Positions 8,410 to 16,047 of a stretch of DNA of 64,000 nt are shown in pieces. The stretch is from Pedobacter quisquiliarum (GTDB lineage: Bacteria; Bacteroidota; Bacteroidia; Sphingobacteriales; Sphingobacteriaceae): the NCBI RefSeq assembly GCF_014642175.1, contig NZ_BMIL01000011.1:97948-161947 (forward strand), written 5' to 3'. Position numbers and translations under genes: made by a program. The first letter of the stretch is position 1. Each line of letters opens with the position of its first letter. The notes beneath the pieces are model-generated. The model had not been told where the DNA came from and did not search any database. It saw only the letters and a list, made by a program, of their open reading frames with translations.

Positions 8410-9387
8410 ATGATGAATAATAGAAACATCCGTTGGGGTGTTATAGGTTGCGGCGACGTATCGCACCGGTTTATGCAGGGCTTATTGAACGTGCAGAATA
8501 GTGAGTTAATTTCAGTATGGTCGAGAAGACCTGAACAAACAGAATCATTCGTAAATACTCATGGTGGTAACGCCTGTGGGTCCTTTGAAGAGCTGCTTGC
8601 AAGCGATATCGATGCCGTTTACATTGCCACTTTACCAGACAGCCATGCTTTTTACAGCATAGCAGCTTTAAAAGCCGGTAAACATGTATTATGTGAAAAA
8701 CCTTCAGCCGTAAATAGCTCCCAATTAGAGGAGATCTTAGAAACGGCGCTTGCACAAAAGTTGCTTTTCATGGAAGCAATGAAATCACCATTTTTCCCGC
8801 TTTATCGGCAACTCAAAGAACACATACGCACTGATTCCATTGGAGACATTGGTTATGTCCGCGCGGGATCATCAGTGGTGGGTTTACGTTCTGATCATCC
8901 TAACTTTAGCCTTGATCTCGCCGGTGGTAGTTTAATGGGAATTGGTATTTATGAGGCCTTTCTGGCGCTCGATTGGCTTGGTGAGACCAAAAATGTACAG
9001 GCCATGGGGAAACTCGGACAAACTGGAATAGATGTTCTTTCTATCTTTCAAACTGAACATGAAAATGGTTACGGGCAATTCTATACCGGCTTTGAAGTCC
9101 ATGGTAAGGGTGATGCCCTTATCTGTGGTACACTAGGGAACATAACGATTCATAAGAATTGGTGGAACCCTAATCGCGCTACAATTGACTATTTCGATGG
9201 CCGGGTTATTGAATTAGACATCCCTTTTACTACTGGAGGATTTAATTATGAAATCGATCATTTCTGCGACTTAATCCGAAATAACGCAATGGAAAGCCCA
9301 ATTATAAGTCACAATATGTCAAGAGGGATGATCAGTATGATTGATAAAGCTCGTGCTGCGATCGGATTGAGATTTAAAGGAGAATAA
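8410..9387 (+). CDS. Gfo/Idh/MocA family oxidoreductase
   Basis: The 325-residue protein has a Rossmann motif GVIGCGDVSHRF at 10-21 and the EKP motif at 96-98 (CEKPSAVN). A short C-terminal domain with GGSLMGIGIYEAF follows, as in dimeric dihydrodiol dehydrogenase and glucose-fructose oxidoreductase-like members. A sugar or dihydrodiol substrate is possible, but none can be assigned. It is single-gene, with a strong terminator about 135 bases after the stop. Confidence 0.88.
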   Translation: MMNNRNIRWGVIGCGDVSHRFMQGLLNVQNSELISVWSRRPEQTESFVNTHGGNACGSFEELLASDIDAVYIATLPDSHAFYSIAALKAGKHVLCEKPSAVNSSQLEEILETALAQKLLFMEAMKSPFFPLYRQLKEHIRTDSIGDIGYVRAGSSVVGLRSDHPNFSLDLAGGSLMGIGIYEAFLALDWLGETKNVQAMGKLGQTGIDVLSIFQTEHENGYGQFYTGFEVHGKGDALICGTLGNITIHKNWWNPNRATIDYFDGRVIELDIPFTTGGFNYEIDHFCDLIRNNAMESPIISHNMSRGMISMIDKARAAIGLRFKGE

Positions 9388-9521
9388 TTGAATTTAAAAA
9401 AGAGCTGGCATTTCAAACTACCGACATGAATATGGCAACGCCCTCCTACAATTTGTTAATGAACTCTTCTTAATAACCGTGGTATATATCGTTACCTTCA
9501 CCATAGATTTCAGTAAGGCTC

Positions 9522-9563
9522 AGATAACAAAAAGGCCGAAAAACTTAGGCCATTTTGTTATCT
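9522..9563. terminator. long bidirectional terminator hairpin
   Basis: AGATAACAAAA-AGGCC pairs with GGCC-ATTTTGTTATCT around a loop of about 10 bases. A/T runs flank the GC core on both sides, so it can serve the plus oxidoreductase and the convergent HAD gene that ends six bases away. Confidence 0.75.
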
Positions 9564-9568
9564 AATAT

Positions 9569-10036
9569 TTAATGCATTAAGGCTCCTTGTGTTAGCTTTT
9601 CAATGGCTTCGTCTGCTAGCTCATCTGTCAAACCTAAAGACGAGCTAGTCAATACAAGATGATCTTTGATATTTTCGGGTAGATCGTTTAAGCATTTATC
9701 ATCATCAAGAATCACAAATGGTTCAGATTGATTACTTGAATAATACCAACTTAATATCTCTTCCTTCCTGCTCAATTTGCTGGAGTCTGTAGGAAGGCTA
9801 GCAATATGATTTACTCGAATATCTCTATTCCTAAATATATCATTCCAGTGAGAGGAATCATATTTTAATTTATGTGATGTAGTTAGCAGAATGCTAGCTC
9901 CTGTCTCATTCATTATACGTTCTAAAGCTTTCACAGCTCTAAAACTAAACACAGGGAATCCATCTGATAAAAACTCAGGTCGCTTCCAAGAAGTTCCAGG
10001 AACCATCACTCCGTCTATGTCTAATAAGATTAACAT
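9569..10036 (-). CDS. HAD-fold protein of the Swiss-army-knife RNA-repair type
   Basis: The 155-residue protein has HAD motif I at 6-10 (DIDGV, with D6 and D8), motif II TTSH at about 52-55, and FVILDDDK near residue 107 as the acidic motif. The compact form without a cap is typical of the HAD_SAK group, found alone or fused to RNA-repair enzymes; here it is alone. The upstream ParB-like gene ends 10 bases before its ATG, so the two form an operon. A phosphatase or RNA end-processing role is an inference. Confidence 0.7.
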   Translation of the reverse strand: MLILLDIDGVMVPGTSWKRPEFLSDGFPVFSFRAVKALERIMNETGASILLTTSHKLKYDSSHWNDIFRNRDIRVNHIASLPTDSSKLSRKEEILSWYYSSNQSEPFVILDDDKCLNDLPENIKDHLVLTSSSLGLTDELADEAIEKLTQGALMH

Positions 10037-10046
10037 TTGTACAAAG

Positions 10047-10436
10047 TTACGAATTATTTGTCATCTCAATCAAAATCTCCAATTCAACACCATTATATTC
10101 AGCGTCTTGCCTGTTGATTTCGGCAATCTTAGCTTCAGTATCCCACTCCTCATCAACAAATTCCACTGTCGTCCATTCACATGGCACTGTAGCTGATGTT
10201 TTATTGGATGAGACTTGTCCAATTGTATAACTAGCTAAAAGAGAGCTTATGTATCTATGATGCCCATCGATAATTATGCCATCACAAACCTTTATGTCGT
10301 CAAACTTAATACCGATGCACATTTTTTTATGAATTCTCCTAATTATTGGCAAGCTAAGTTTCTTGTGACTTGACAGAAATGCAGGTGGATTTGAACTTAT
10401 ATAATCCTCAATGGTGTTTAAAGTGATTTGATTCAA
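10047..10436 (-). CDS. ParB-like domain protein
   Basis: The 129-residue protein has the ParB/sulfiredoxin-like core: VCDGIIIDGHHRYISSLLA at about 50-68, with GHHR in place of the ParB GxRR box. No DNA-binding HTH is present, so it is not a partition ParB. Similar stand-alone domains act as nucleotide-dependent enzymes or occur in defence and RNA-repair loci. It is the first gene of a two-gene operon with the HAD protein. Confidence 0.6.
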   Translation of the reverse strand: MNQITLNTIEDYISSNPPAFLSSHKKLSLPIIRRIHKKMCIGIKFDDIKVCDGIIIDGHHRYISSLLASYTIGQVSSNKTSATVPCEWTTVEFVDEEWDTEAKIAEINRQDAEYNGVELEILIEMTNNS

Positions 10437-11073
10437 AGTTTTTAATTGTTAGACGGCCAAAGAAGCTTTTCTGAATGAAATTTTTTCCGTAACAAGAATG
10501 AAAGATCGTGATTGTTAGGATTGACTAACTGATTGCTGCAGGATCCAAAAGCAATTACACTTAGAGAGCAAGCACTCTGATCGTGGTTTGCATAGCGATC
10601 CGATCTTTTTAAAAGGAGTTTAGGAGGATATTGCCATTGGAATTAGCAGAATTCAAGGAACATAAAGTAATACTGCACTTAGGAGAAATCTTCCTTTTTT
10701 GAGACAAATTCTGACTAGCGTTTATTCTTGACCTCACTGTACCAATCTACTCTGATACTCTATTTATAGCCTTTTAGGCCAAGCACATCTTTCCTCGCTG
10801 CCTTCAACTATTTCTTTTCCATATCTCTGAGTCAATCACTTAAACATAACGCTATTGTACTCAATAGCTATTTGTTCAATAGGGGCCGGACAACCATAAT
10901 CGTAATAAAAAATTCTGAATCTTTTTTGAAATTTTGCGTCGCCGGGGTATATCACCGGAGCTGTTCCACCTTGTAAAAGAAGAAATGTAGTATTTTTTGA
11001 AATATCGGTGTTAAGTAATTAAGCGGTTGATCACCATTAAAGATCAACCGCTTAATTAAAGCAATAAAGACGC
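10437..11073. other. 640-base gene-poor gap
   Basis: No convincing coding region is seen on either strand. It holds one copy of the recurring motif (AAATCTTCC, T6, GAGACAA at 10686-10707), a small hairpin GCTATTG/CAATAGC (10851-10868), and the terminator of the metallopeptidase gene at its right end. It may be decayed DNA. Confidence 0.5.
11017..11057 (-). terminator. terminator of the metallopeptidase gene
   Basis: AATTAAGCGGTTGATC (11017-11032) pairs perfectly over 16 bases with GATCAACCGCTTAATT (11042-11057), with a 9-base loop. It lies 17 bases past the stop at 11074. Confidence 0.75.
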
Positions 11074-12267
11074 CTACTGCTGAATTAATTTCGGTAGCTG
11101 AGCTTCAAACTTCTTCGTAAACTCTTGTGCAGTTAATATGTGGCCTTGTTTCTTTGCTGCATCTGCAACTTCATAACCCCATTTTGCTGCTGCCATTCTC
11201 TGTGTAGGTGTACCATGATGCCCTTCACTTGTAAAGGAACAATCGCCGATATTAAAGAACACGTTTAAAAATAGTTGCACCCTTTTCCATTGCATAGAAG
11301 CACCACGTGCATGCGAAAGATAGTAAGCAGAATAAGCATCCGCCATTAATTCTGTCCTTCTGGTAGCCTCGGCGCCCGATGTATTCCCAAATAGGTTAAG
11401 ATCGAATTGGATGTGATGTCCGAATTCGTGAGCAAGGATGGCTTGCGGCGCCACGTCAGCATAGCCAATTGCGGCAAATGCATCCATAATTCCGTCACCC
11501 ATAATGATCTTGTCCGGAATTACGCCATAAGGTGGAAAGCTGAATGAAGATTGCGCAAAAGCATTGAAAGTAAACAGCGGATGATCACCACCTCTCAATT
11601 GTGGATACGCCTTTACGGTCGCTAATACAAAATCTGCATAATAATTCGCACTTGCATCGTCCAGACCAAAGGCAGCTTTATAAGTCCGTAAAATTTTAGC
11701 TCTGTCAGTTAGCATTGTTCCATGCATAGGGGCTAAAACAATATTTTGTGATTCAATATTCCAGAAACGCTTTAAATCTTTAAACGTCTTTGTAAGCCTT
11801 TGTGTATACTGTCCATCAGATCCAAATTCATGGCCTGCACTACTGTTTTCAAAGATCAATGCATCGTAAGTCGGCAAATCAAGCATTGCAGCATTAAGCA
11901 CACGATTAATGATGGTGTTATTCCAATCCGCGAGTTGTTGATCTAGCCACTGACTGGAGGCTGTGTTATCGTTGCAAGTGGATTCTTCAAGCTTAAGTGT
12001 TTTCCGTATGATGTCACGGTATTGGGGATTAAATTGCAACTTAATTTTTGCCTGCCCGCTTACTTTTGCCTTGGCATTTTCTGGAATTTTGGCATACAAA
12101 GCCTCAAGTTCCTGCTGCATCGCAGGAGATAGTGTCGTTGACTGTGTTGTTGAAATGCGACTAAATTCTTCACTACTTGAAAGGTTATTGGGGCCTTCTT
12201 TTTTGCAGCCTAGAGAAAAGACGAAGACGATAGCGACAGCCGCTGTTAGGAGTTTGGTTTTTTTCAT
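11074..12267 (-). CDS. lipoprotein with zinc metallopeptidase motif
   Basis: The 397-residue protein carries a lipoprotein signal with lipobox FSLGC (Cys about 21) and KKEG after it, so it is probably in the outer or inner membrane facing outward. HEFGHH at 280-285 is a gluzincin-type zinc site (HExxH), followed by a Glu-rich RRTELMADAYSAYYL that fits the third ligand region. The layout resembles neutral zinc metallopeptidases (YpfJ-like). The substrate is unknown. It is single-gene, with a strong terminator and no obvious partner. Confidence 0.78.
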   Translation of the reverse strand: MKKTKLLTAAVAIVFVFSLGCKKEGPNNLSSSEEFSRISTTQSTTLSPAMQQELEALYAKIPENAKAKVSGQAKIKLQFNPQYRDIIRKTLKLEESTCNDNTASSQWLDQQLADWNNTIINRVLNAAMLDLPTYDALIFENSSAGHEFGSDGQYTQRLTKTFKDLKRFWNIESQNIVLAPMHGTMLTDRAKILRTYKAAFGLDDASANYYADFVLATVKAYPQLRGGDHPLFTFNAFAQSSFSFPPYGVIPDKIIMGDGIMDAFAAIGYADVAPQAILAHEFGHHIQFDLNLFGNTSGAEATRRTELMADAYSAYYLSHARGASMQWKRVQLFLNVFFNIGDCSFTSEGHHGTPTQRMAAAKWGYEVADAAKKQGHILTAQEFTKKFEAQLPKLIQQ

Positions 12268-12656
12268 AAGAAATAGGTTAATTGATTTAATAACAGAAAG
12301 ATAGTAAATAAAGAATCTCCTGTGCTTAAAATTTCACATTCACCGATGTATATGCTGCTATATATCTGGCCTTCCAAACTTCAAAGCGCTCGCCATTGCG
12401 AATGTCGTGTATTTAATCAAAATGTATTATCAATGGAATGATCCAAAAAAGGCTCGATTTTTAAGATCGCACCAGCTAATCGAGCGTTGCTCTGGAGGTT
12501 AGGGCAAAAAGGAAATCTTCGTTTAATGAGACAAATACATACTAGACCTAATCAAGCTTTTCCAACGGTTTTATCAGAACTAGTCACTTGTTATTTATTA
12601 TCTAGTATAACCTTCATCATTTCATGATGGTTGTTTAAAAAATATTTGGTAACCAT
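12268..12656. other. 390-base gap with one repeat-motif copy
   Basis: No supported gene is seen. The recurring motif appears at 12513-12534 (AAATCTTCG, then TTTAATGAGACAA). A short dyad CATCAT/ATGATG near 12617-12631 could end the ATPase gene. The rest shows nothing recognisable. Confidence 0.45.
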
Positions 12657-13319
12657 TTAGTGTTCCGTGTCCTCGTATTTTACTTTATTTATTCCCGATT
12701 CATCAAGTTGATAGATAGTGGCATTTGGGTAGGCTAGTAAAATCGGTGAATGTGTAGCTATGATAAACTGAGATTGCTGAGATACAAGCTTGTTGATTAT
12801 TGCAAGGGCTTCCAATTGCCTGGAAGGTGAAAGGGCTGCTTCTGGTTCATCAAAGATATAAAGACCTTTTCCCTTAAGCTTTAGGCTTAAGGCAGCCATA
12901 AAGGACTCACCATGAGATTGGGTGTGAAGGGATTTGTTTCCGTATTCTACTAAGTAGCCAACCTCTTCCATATATGTAGCTACGTTGTAAAAACTTTCTG
13001 CCCGTAAAAAATAGTAGTCTGAGGGCTTTTTAAAGCTTCTAACAGTCTTTAGGTATTTGAACAACTCGGAACCATTGTTGTGGGTTTGAAACTGAACGCT
13101 TTTCGTACCACCTTCAATCCCAAATCCAAGGCTTAGTGCAATTGCTTCTATAAGTGTAGATTTGCCAGTTCCATTCTCGCCTACAATAAAAGTCACATCA
13201 GCATGAAACTTTAGAGTTGACAAACTCGAAATCGCAGGAATGTTGAAGGGATATGAATGAAAGGATGGAACAATGTCCCTTTGAAAACATATTTCTTGTA
13301 AATAAGGTTTGGCTTCCAT
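12657..13319 (-). CDS. AAA family ATPase (ABC/RecF-type, stand-alone)
   Basis: The 220-residue protein has Walker A GENGTGKST at 47-55, a shortened signature region QSHGESF at 134-140, Walker B LYIFDEPEA at 153-161 and an H-loop ATHSP at 188-192. There is no long coiled coil and no TOPRIM, so it is a compact AAA_21-like ATPase rather than an OLD nuclease. Such proteins occur alone or with a nuclease partner in defence systems, but no partner is adjacent here. Its role is unknown. Confidence 0.8.
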   Translation of the reverse strand: MEAKPYLQEICFQRDIVPSFHSYPFNIPAISSLSTLKFHADVTFIVGENGTGKSTLIEAIALSLGFGIEGGTKSVQFQTHNNGSELFKYLKTVRSFKKPSDYYFLRAESFYNVATYMEEVGYLVEYGNKSLHTQSHGESFMAALSLKLKGKGLYIFDEPEAALSPSRQLEALAIINKLVSQQSQFIIATHSPILLAYPNATIYQLDESGINKVKYEDTEH

Positions 13320-13400
13320 AGTCTTCAGACAAGGTATCTAAATATAATTAAAGTTTTTACGTCCATATACTGGATACGGCCGCCTTAGGTCAGGAAACAA

Positions 13401-13421
13401 AATATTCCTTTTTTGAGACAA
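13401..13421 (+). repeat. recurring GAGACAA motif, copy 5
   Basis: AATATTCCTTTTTTGAGACAA, nearly identical over its last 16 bases to the copy at 10686-10707 (TTCCTTTTTTGAGACAA). It lies between the AAA ATPase and HD genes. Confidence 0.5.
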
Positions 13422-13443
13422 TGCTTGTGTTGGCAGTAATTAC

Positions 13444-14034
13444 TTATTTTTTTAGAATCCCTTTATGAACGCTTTCGTTTAGCAAATCGTCAGCGAACTT
13501 CCAGATAGAAACGGATCCTCTCTCAATGACTTTCTTTTTATCATAGACTTTATCATAGCTTACATTGAATTCCGCCCAGGTTCCACCATTGTTGGAGGTG
13601 TTTTGCAGCAATGGCTCAAACCTATCCATAGATCTTGCAAATTTTGCCTCTTCAGTCACTCCTGCTTCGAATTCTAACCAGATATCTATAAATTCTTTTG
13701 CCTGAGAAGCTGGTAAAAGACCAAAGATACGTCTCGCGGCCAAAAGCTCTTCTTCCGTATTGTCATGATTTTTAGCTGTGTCATAAATGAAAGTATCACC
13801 AGCGTCGATTTCCACGATATCATGGATCAGCACCATCTTCACAACTTTTAAGACATCGATTGGGTGATTCGCGTGCTCTGCTAAAACGATTGTCATCATT
13901 GCCAAATGCCAACTATGCTCTGCATCATTCTCGCATCTGTCGCTATTCAATAATTTGGTTCTGCGCTGGATATATTTCAGCTTATCAATCTCTTTGATAA
14001 ACTCCACTTGTTGTAATAACTTATTAGTCTCCAT
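13444..14034 (-). CDS. HD-domain phosphohydrolase (YfbR-like)
   Basis: From the ATG at 14034 it encodes 197 residues. The HD signature is complete: RCENDAEHSWHLA with H40, HD at 71-72 (LIHDIVEIDAGD), and a later Asp in ARSMDRFEP. This matches the HD_3/YfbR group of metal-dependent 5'-nucleotidases. A TTG 33 bases upstream would add 11 poorly conserved residues and lies within the recurring GAGACA motif, so the ATG is preferred. Substrates are probably nucleoside monophosphates, by family. Confidence 0.82.
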   Translation of the reverse strand: METNKLLQQVEFIKEIDKLKYIQRRTKLLNSDRCENDAEHSWHLAMMTIVLAEHANHPIDVLKVVKMVLIHDIVEIDAGDTFIYDTAKNHDNTEEELLAARRIFGLLPASQAKEFIDIWLEFEAGVTEEAKFARSMDRFEPLLQNTSNNGGTWAEFNVSYDKVYDKKKVIERGSVSIWKFADDLLNESVHKGILKK

Positions 14035-14142
14035 TCCTATAGACTTAGTTCGACCAGGATGTCTCAAAACGCATAAATAAATGACTTTTAAGGTATTCTG
14101 TAGAATAAGGCAAATTTAAGCCGAAAATAATCAGTTCGTTAT

Positions 14143-14373
14143 TTGAGACAAAACTTTTTCTTAACTCTTCTCCGAGCATTTAATGGAAAACCTGCAATCG
14201 TTTTTGCTACCATCCTTAGCGTTTTTTATAGTTTTATTTATGTGATCATTCAATTGCAGGACCTGGCTTTACTTTTTGGAAGTGTTGGTTTGTTTATTAT
14301 TATAGGAATCATGATGTTCCTTTCAGCCAGGATTGACTGGAACAAAGATCCATCTGCAGAGTCGGTTGTATAA
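14143..14373 (+). CDS. small two-helix membrane protein
   Basis: The 76 residues contain two hydrophobic helices (about 16-36 and 42-63) and a charged C-terminus. The only start is a TTG inside a copy of the TTGAGACAA motif, so the 5' end may have been altered. No family is recognised. Confidence 0.45.
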   Translation: MRQNFFLTLLRAFNGKPAIVFATILSVFYSFIYVIIQLQDLALLFGSVGLFIIIGIMMFLSARIDWNKDPSAESVV

Positions 14374-14454
14374 ATGTTTTCACCAACCAATTAGGGAGTT
14401 CCCTGATTTCTCTACTCTCTTAAACTTTAATCCTTTTTAGCGAAATTCATTGGC

Positions 14455-14853
14455 ATGTTCAGCTTTCATAAAAACTACTTCATTGGCACAGTTATTCTTT
14501 TTCTCGTTGAGGTCTTCATTGGTTTCTATATGCATGATGCTATAGTTCGCCCTTATGGGGGTGATTTTCTAATTGTTATTCTGCTGTATTGCCTTGTTAA
14601 GAGCTTCACTAATCTCAGCGCATACGCTGCTGCAGTGGGCGTGCTTGTTTTTTCTTACCTGATAGAAACTTTGCAGTCCTTCCAAATCGTGAACCTACTG
14701 GGACTCGAAAAATCAAAAATTGCCTGTACACTTATCGGAACCTATTTTGCCTGGGGCGATTTGCTAGCTTATACATTGGGGATCCTGGCTGTACTAGGCG
14801 CCGAGGCGACGTTTGCAAAAAATGATTTAGGGGTTACCAAACTTCGATTTTAG
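14455..14853 (+). CDS. DUF2809 family membrane protein
   Basis: The 132-residue protein has four predicted transmembrane helices. It shows DUF2809 features: the first helix followed by RPYGGDFLIVILLYCLVKS, a third helix with SYLIETLQ, and a final GTYFAWGDLLAYTLG, where the Gly-Asp in the last helix is conserved. Function is unknown. It lies 81 bases after the small membrane protein. Confidence 0.8.
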   Translation: MFSFHKNYFIGTVILFLVEVFIGFYMHDAIVRPYGGDFLIVILLYCLVKSFTNLSAYAAAVGVLVFSYLIETLQSFQIVNLLGLEKSKIACTLIGTYFAWGDLLAYTLGILAVLGAEATFAKNDLGVTKLRF

Positions 14854-14896
14854 TTCAACAAGGTGGTTTTTTAAAGATCGTAGTTTTTGAAAAATT

Positions 14897-15034
14897 GTAG
14901 AAATCTAGAATACTAGGCCAACCAGCTTTAGTACATTGATTTTATTTGGTATTTGGGTTCAGTACCCCCAATTATTCACTAGCATCATGTATATTAATGA
15001 TTAGAAAGCAACTGAACCCATAGAATTTTTCTAC
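14897..15034. repeat. nested inverted repeats
   Basis: The outer arms GTAGAAA (14897-14903) and TTTCTAC (15028-15034) enclose perfect 10-base inner arms TGGGTTCAGT (14954-14963) and ACTGAACCCA (15011-15020). The element lies just upstream of the interrupted membrane-protein gene. It could be a miniature element or a structured leader. Confidence 0.4.
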
Positions 15035-15066
15035 GACATTTAGTCCTTCAGCTAAATCAAATTTAC

Positions 15067-15633
15067 ATGAACCTTTTTCTTAGGCTTAAAGCTTGGTAAA
15101 TCTTTGGACTTTTGTTTGGGTTGCCTATGGTGTTACAGTTCGTTGCTATATCTATGTTAGTAAACACTTTGAGCCCAGCCACGATTATCATCATTCCATT
15201 TATGACATTACTTTTGATGGTTCTATTCTGTAGCTGGCTTTACACACTTGGCATATCGCTCCATAAGAAATTGCCAAGTGATATTCCAATGCACTTGATT
15301 AAATTTAAATTCTGTGGAAGTATTCCAATTCTCTACATGGTATTTATCGTCTTCTTTGGAATATTTCACTTCTCTCTATCACAAAGTGGAGATAGCACTG
15401 GCATCATAGCAATGGGTATTATAATGCCAATGCACTTGTTATCCATGTTCTGTCTCTTCTATTGCATTTACTTTATTGCAAAAGCATTGAGGTCGGTTGA
15501 ATTAAATAGACTTGTAACTTTTAGTGATTTTGCAGGTGACTTTCTAATCTGGTTTTTTCCAATTGGAATCTGGATTATTCAGCCGAGGATTAACCGACTG
15601 TTCATTGACAACCATGATGAGAACAGCAAGTAA
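15067..15633 (+). pseudogene. four-helix membrane protein with an in-frame nonsense codon
   Basis: An ATG at 15067 opens MNLFLRLKAW, then TAA at 15097-15099, and the same frame continues IFGLLFGLPMVLQFV to 15633. Bacteroidota proteins of this kind commonly begin with the pattern RLKHWQLF, so TAA probably replaces CAA (Gln). The rest (189 codons in total) has four or five hydrophobic helices and ends with IQPRINRLF, a common tail of this unnamed family. Translation could restart at TTG 15112 to give a 173-residue product. Function is unknown. Confidence 0.6.
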
Positions 15634-15690
15634 CTTGATTAGTTACAATCTTAAAACACTGCAGTCTTGCATTTTTCAATAAAATTGGAT

Positions 15691-15817
15691 ATTCCGCTGC
15701 ATAGTACGCCACCCATTCTGGAGCAAAGTACGCCACTTCGCTATAGGAATTAATGCTTGTAGCGGTCTGACATTCCGACACAAAGGTTACCACTTATTCC
15801 ACGCCAAAGTACACCAC
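15691..15817 (+). repeat. four 22-bp direct repeats of an IS21-type left end
   Basis: Copies at 15691-15712, 15715-15736, 15772-15793 and 15796-15817 share ATTC, seven variable bases, AAAG-like, then TACGCCAC or TACACCAC. They form two pairs, each with 24-base spacing. IS21-family elements carry such multiple terminal repeats as transposase sites just before istA, and an istA start follows here. Confidence 0.7.
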
Positions 15818-15876
15818 TAAGAAGCGCTTAACTGCCGTTTGCGCTAAGTTTGGCTCGTAACCAAACCCAACGTAGA

Positions 15877-16035
15877 ATGGCAAATAAGCTACTCAGTATG
15901 CATAAGATAAGACAGATACTTTTATTTCTTGAACGCGGTGTTTCCGTAACCGAACCGCTATCCCATGATGAAAAGCTGGAGCTGATCAGGCTGCTGACGA
16001 AACTGGAAGATTTTCACGAATCCAAAATGTATTAG
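15877..16035 (+). pseudogene. truncated istA-like transposase of an IS21-type element
   Basis: From the ATG at 15877, MANKLLSMHKIRQILLFLER then GVS matches the N-terminus of Bacteroidota IstA transposases. The usual HTH and DDE domains (several hundred residues) do not follow; instead about 27 unrelated residues run to the stop at 16033. No istB or right end is visible before the permease gene, so the element is a remnant that lost most of its length. Confidence 0.65.
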
Positions 16036-16047
16036 CAGCTTTTGCGC

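Noticed and set aside
4945..14152. The repeated motif as integron attC sites
   Set aside because: There are no GTTRRRY core pairs or inverted-repeat arms around the copies, gene orientations are mixed, and no integrase is visible.
15691..15817. Four 22-bp repeats as a CRISPR array
   Set aside because: Spacing is 24/57/24 bases start to start with 2-base and 35-base gaps, repeats are imperfect, there are no cas genes, and an istA start follows. IS21 terminal repeats explain it.
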